Positions 6,122 through 8,770 of a DNA stretch of 8,770 nucleotides are shown in pieces; the first letter of the stretch is position 1; every line of letters begins with the position of its first letter. The position numbers were made by a program, and so were the translations under genes. Below the pieces are notes generated by a model. That model was not told the DNA's origin. It saw only the letters and a program-made list of their open reading frames with translations, and did not search any database. The DNA lies in assembly GCA_025451595.1 (NCBI GenBank), contig JANWKD010000079.1:1-8770 (forward strand), written 5' to 3'. The stretch comes from Candidatus Babeliales bacterium (GTDB lineage Bacteria; Babelota; Babeliae; Babelales; JANWKD01).

Positions 6122-6334
6122 CCCCAGAAAACTCTGGCTTTTAAGCCGTTTGCGGGTTCATTAAATCATAATGCGTAGGCGTTACTTCAGGATAATGATG
6201 GAAATACCGCATTGACTTGGGCTCAGAAATATAATCACGCTGAAATTGAAAAAATTATTTCTAAGCGCCAAGCAATTGAAGCGCAACGTGCGAAAGAAAA
6301 GAAGGATAAAAGATGGGTAGTGCTACCTTCATGA
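6122..6334 (+). pseudogene. Remnant of an ankyrin-repeat gene, paralog of the 4812-5249 gene
   Basis: Read in the frame of 6122, an open stretch from 6191 to the TGA at 6332-6334 encodes 47 residues. It begins DNDGNTALTWAQKYNHAEIE and ends KEKKDKRWVVLPS. It aligns without gaps to residues 99-145 of the intact ankyrin protein, 22 of 47 identical. The match includes N-T-A, NHxEI, SKR/LKR and the tail KK(D/E)KxWxxxxS. Upstream in the same frame, KTLAFKPFAGSLNHNA looks like a shortened ankyrin unit, but an in-frame TAG (6176-6178) interrupts it before ALLQDNDGNTAL. There is no start codon, no signal peptide and no promoter. The N-terminal part is gone where the divergent ATPase gene now begins. 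Similarity to the intact gene continues a few bases past the stop. The stop lies inside the 3' end of the ABC ATPase gene. This is best read as a decayed duplicate. Confidence 0.8.
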
Positions 6335-7078
6335 ATTTAATTTACGGTAATTTATTTGCCCTATTAGGTCATTCGCTTGCAAATTTTTCTTCTGATCAGC
6401 GGTAAAAATTCTTGAAATAGTGCCATTTTCTAATATCCAAATCTTGTTTCCGAGAGAAAGTGCAATCTGAGGATCATGCGTTATCAATAACGTGGTAATA
6501 GAATGTTCTTTGATATAACGTGATGCATGTAATAATAACGTGGTTGCTGCCTGCGGATCTAATGCTGCAGTGGGTTCGTCCAAGAGCAAAAGTTTTGGTA
6601 TGTGCAGTGTTGCCATAGCAAATGCAATGAGCTGACGTTGTCCACCAGATAATGCACTCATGGGTTTATCCAGATTTGAAGCAGGCAATCCTAAGCTTTG
6701 CACAATTCGCTCTGCGTTATTTCGTGTCATTGATTGCATGCCATTAGTTAATCTTGCAGATCGATTTTTATATTGAGTTAAGGCAAGATTTTCTATTACC
6801 GTATAGGATCCAACTGAATTTAAATGCGTGTTTTGAAACAAGCGTGTTATGAAAGCGGCTCGTTGTAATTCAGATTGCTTAGTAATATCTACGCCGTCAA
6901 AAAGCAAAGAACCAGCTGTCGGTATTGTTTTGCCTGCCAACATATCAAAAAATGTCGTTTTACCTGCACCATTCGTGCCGAGAATGATAATAAAATCTCC
7001 CGGTTCAATGATGCATGAAATATTATTTAATATTCTCTGTTTACCAAATGAAACATGTATATGTTGTAATTCAATCAT
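6329..7078 (-). CDS. ABC importer ATP-binding subunit (TrpZ-like, COG1101)
   Basis: This 249-residue cytoplasmic ATPase powers the importer encoded with it. Walker A is GTNGAGKTT (34-42), the Q-loop glutamine is in RLFQN (Q82), the signature is LSGGQRQ (143-149), Walker B is LLLLDEPTAALDP (163-175) and the switch histidine is H201 in ITHDP. It matches the ATPase of the three-gene systems COG2984/COG4120/COG1101, which include the streptococcal tryptophan importer TrpXYZ. It is the last gene of the operon and starts two bases after the permease stop, with a weak GGTAA as ribosome site, so coupling is likely. Its last codon and stop form the palindrome TCATGA (6329-6334), which is also the last codon and stop of the ankyrin remnant on the other strand. 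No terminator is evident after it. Confidence 0.93.
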   Translation of the reverse strand: MIELQHIHVSFGKQRILNNISCIIEPGDFIIILGTNGAGKTTFFDMLAGKTIPTAGSLLFDGVDITKQSELQRAAFITRLFQNTHLNSVGSYTVIENLALTQYKNRSARLTNGMQSMTRNNAERIVQSLGLPASNLDKPMSALSGGQRQLIAFAMATLHIPKLLLLDEPTAALDPQAATTLLLHASRYIKEHSITTLLITHDPQIALSLGNKIWILENGTISRIFTADQKKNLQANDLIGQINYRKLNS

Positions 7079-7080
7079 AA

Positions 7081-7929
7081 TTATTTACCAATCTTTTTCA
7101 TTTGCTGCTTCATAGTAAGTAAAATAACAATCAAAAGAGCTGTAATTAATTTACTTAAATCTGGATCAAGCTGTAATTCCAATGTTAACGCGATAATACA
7201 TTGGTATATACAAGAGCCAATTATTAAAACTAATCCAAAATGAGGACTTAATGATTGCGCTAAAATCATACCCGCAAGGCCAATAATGAGCATGCCAACA
7301 CTCGTCCAAATTGAAAAATAGCCTGCGTAATGCACAAATAGGGCGCCACCTATAGCGGCTAAACTATTGGACAGAGCGAGACCGCCAATCATATACCAAT
7401 CTTTGTTTTTGCCGAGGTTGGTTAACATTTGTGGGTTATCGCTTAAAGTCGATAGTAAAAAACCAATTTCAGTTTTTAAAAACCATGAAAGAACACCGAG
7501 AATAACTCCGGTAATTATTCCTGATAATAACAATGCATTATATGGTTCAATAATAGTCAATGCTGAAAAAATAGTAGGCTTTCCCGCTAAGGTCATATTA
7601 GAACCCGCAATTTTTAAACTAATAGAGAATGCGGCTGACGTGACAACAATGCCAGTTATTAAATTATTTAACTTCAATTTTGTAGCTAACAAACCGGTAA
7701 TCATACCAGAAATTATGCCCATAGTAGCTGCACACAAAAGCGTAATCCAGGGATTCATGCCTTTGATAAGTGCGAATGCCGTTATCGCACCTCCCAGACC
7801 AAACGCCCCTTCAATTGCCAAATTATCAAAACGAATACGCTTTGAAGAAAGGTATACGCTTGCAACCACTAAGCTGAAAATCAAACCACGTTCAAGAACT
7901 CCAGGTAATAATGCGATTAATTCAATCAT
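7081..7929 (-). CDS. ABC importer permease (TrpY-like, COG4120)
   Basis: This 282-residue inner-membrane subunit forms the translocation path. It shows eight to nine hydrophobic segments, roughly at 5-27, 38-57, 61-83, 90-108, 128-150, 177-200, 206-226, 230-250 and 256-275. Family signs are FDNLAIEGAFGLGGAITA near 34-51 and the cytoplasmic coupling loop FLKTEIGFLLSTLSDNPQML at about 149-168, equivalent to the R-T-x-x-G...A-x-x-x-N-x-x-M loop of branched-chain-type permeases (BPD_transp_2). Its ATG overlaps the stop of the substrate-binding gene by four bases (ATGA, 7926-7929). AAGGAAA lies about seven bases upstream, a good ribosome site. Length is normal for the family. An amino-acid substrate, tryptophan or tyrosine, is suggested by the best-known relatives but is not shown by the sequence. 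Confidence 0.92.
   Translation of the reverse strand: MIELIALLPGVLERGLIFSLVVASVYLSSKRIRFDNLAIEGAFGLGGAITAFALIKGMNPWITLLCAATMGIISGMITGLLATKLKLNNLITGIVVTSAAFSISLKIAGSNMTLAGKPTIFSALTIIEPYNALLLSGIITGVILGVLSWFLKTEIGFLLSTLSDNPQMLTNLGKNKDWYMIGGLALSNSLAAIGGALFVHYAGYFSIWTSVGMLIIGLAGMILAQSLSPHFGLVLIIGSCIYQCIIALTLELQLDPDLSKLITALLIVILLTMKQQMKKIGK
7926..7929 (-). other. ATGA stop/start overlap in the ABC operon
   Basis: The TGA of the substrate-binding gene (7928-7926) overlaps the ATG of the permease gene (7929-7927). Together with the two-base gap between permease and ATPase (7079-7080), this shows a single transcript with coupled translation, fitting fixed subunit ratios. Confidence 0.85.
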
Positions 7930-8770
7930 TGATTTTCCTTGAGCATGATAGCCGCTGTTTTTAGTGATTGAGGAATAATAATGCCAAGTTCTTTTGCTCG
8001 TAATTCATTTATATAAATCTGATTGCTATTTGCTTTTTCAATGGGCAATGCTGAAATGTTTTTACCATGAAATAATAATTCATACGCAATTTGGCTAGCT
8101 CTTTTACCGCTTTCGCTGTAATCGATACCTCTTGAAGCTAGCGGACCATCTTTGACCAACATATTATCGCTAACAATGAGCGGTTTTTTATGTTTATTAG
8201 CTATTTTACTTATTAAGTTAATAGCAAGTGCAACCGTATTGTCCGTTGGCGCCAGAATAACGTCAGTGCTTTGGCATGCTCGTTCAACTACGGTCAAAAG
8301 ATCTGATTCGTGTTGTATAACGTAGTCAATTGCCATGAGATTACGCTGCGCAAGTTCTTCATGCATCTGTTTTACTAAAGCAAGAGAGTTTATTTCTCCT
8401 TGAGTATACAATAGACCTACTTTTTTTGCTTTCGGAATTAATTGTACTAACATATCTATTTCTGCTGGCACGTTAATCATATCTTGTACGCCAGTCACAT
8501 TTTTTAGTTGCCCTAATACGTGTGGGTCTGTGACAGCGGCTATTACGATTGGCTTTTTCTTTTCAACAGAAACCATTGCTTGTGCAGCGGGTGTACCGAT
8601 TGCAAAAAAAAGAGCTATTTTTGAATTACATTTAAAATGTTGTGCCAACGTATGCGCGTGTGTGATAGATCCTTGGGCATTGTAAATGATATATTCAACT
8701 TTGCCATCTAATATATGGCTCAATTCTTTTTTAAAGCCATTACATGCAGCATCAAGTGCCGGATGCGATG
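7926..8770 (-). CDS. ABC importer substrate-binding protein (TrpX-like, COG2984), 5' end missing
   Basis: This is an extracytoplasmic binding protein of the ABC_sub_bind family (PF04392). It delivers substrate to the permease and ATPase encoded after it. The frame is open to the right edge, so the first apparent start, a TTG at 8723, is internal. Upstream of it the sequence reads SHPALDAACNGFKKE, including the conserved HPALDA motif found near the N-terminus of this family. The visible part is 280 residues. Roughly 45 residues, including the signal peptide, are outside. Other family marks in the visible fragment are IGTPAAQAM (57-65), VTDP (79-82), NVTGV (90-94), APTDNTVA (173-180) and GIDY (214-217). 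Family members include the tryptophan binder TrpX. Any promoter or T-box leader lies outside the window. The stop overlaps the permease start by four bases. Confidence 0.92.
   Translation of the reverse strand, partial: SHPALDAACNGFKKELSHILDGKVEYIIYNAQGSITHAHTLAQHFKCNSKIALFFAIGTPAAQAMVSVEKKKPIVIAAVTDPHVLGQLKNVTGVQDMINVPAEIDMLVQLIPKAKKVGLLYTQGEINSLALVKQMHEELAQRNLMAIDYVIQHESDLLTVVERACQSTDVILAPTDNTVALAINLISKIANKHKKPLIVSDNMLVKDGPLASRGIDYSESGKRASQIAYELLFHGKNISALPIEKANSNQIYINELRAKELGIIIPQSLKTAAIMLKENQ

Noticed and set aside
6849..7115. 88-residue frame on the + strand
   Set aside because: It is antisense to the N-terminal part of the ABC ATPase gene, where Walker A fixes the true frame.
7367..7942. 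191-residue open frame on the + strand
   Set aside because: It lies wholly antisense to the well-supported permease gene, has no family signature, and its composition is that of a reverse-strand shadow.
7926..8723. Substrate-binding gene starting at the TTG at 8723
   Set aside because: The frame continues to the window edge and includes the conserved HPALDA motif upstream of that codon.

Overview
The window is low-GC, gene-dense DNA that uses the standard genetic code (TGA ends several genes). It looks like part of the chromosome of a host-dependent bacterium. Three things suggest this: importers for amino acids (an AdiC-type permease and a TrpXYZ-like ABC system), a pair of small exported repeat proteins (leucine-rich and ankyrin), and a decaying ankyrin paralog. 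This mix resembles protist-associated lineages such as Dependentiae (TM6), but no universal marker gene is present, so the placement is inference. No tRNA, rRNA, CRISPR array, insertion sequence or phage gene was seen. No stretch over 300 bases is left without a gene or gene remnant.

Layout, left to right. (1) 1-1116 (+): the C-terminal 371 residues of an AdiC-like amino-acid/polyamine antiporter, cut by the left edge. A perfect 16-bp inverted repeat (1126-1165) separates it from the convergent gene that follows. (2) 2552-1180 (-): two unrecognised genes, a membrane/coiled-coil protein with an export signal and a helical, TPR-like protein. (3) 3917-2679 (-): an AAA+ ATPase of the AAA_14/DUF4143 family whose nuclease-like domain has lost the acidic residue of its ExK motif. 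(4) 4046-5249 (+): a secreted LRR protein with a good promoter, followed 43 bases later by a secreted ankyrin protein. (5) 6064-5276 (-): a stand-alone COG3910-type ABC-class ATPase. (6) 6122-6334 (+): a broken ankyrin gene, too damaged to appear as an ORF. It matches the C-terminus of the intact ankyrin protein over 47 residues without gaps. (7) 8770-6329 (-): a tightly packed ABC importer operon running from substrate-binding protein (cut by the right edge) to permease to ATPase, with a 4-base overlap and a 2-base gap.

The two uptake systems at the edges fit an organism that scavenges amino acids from a host. The LRR/ankyrin pair and the ankyrin remnant look like a small, turning-over locus of candidate host-interaction proteins. 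I found no convincing new multi-gene system. The most informative hidden signal is the ankyrin remnant and the C-terminal tail it shares with the intact ankyrin protein.
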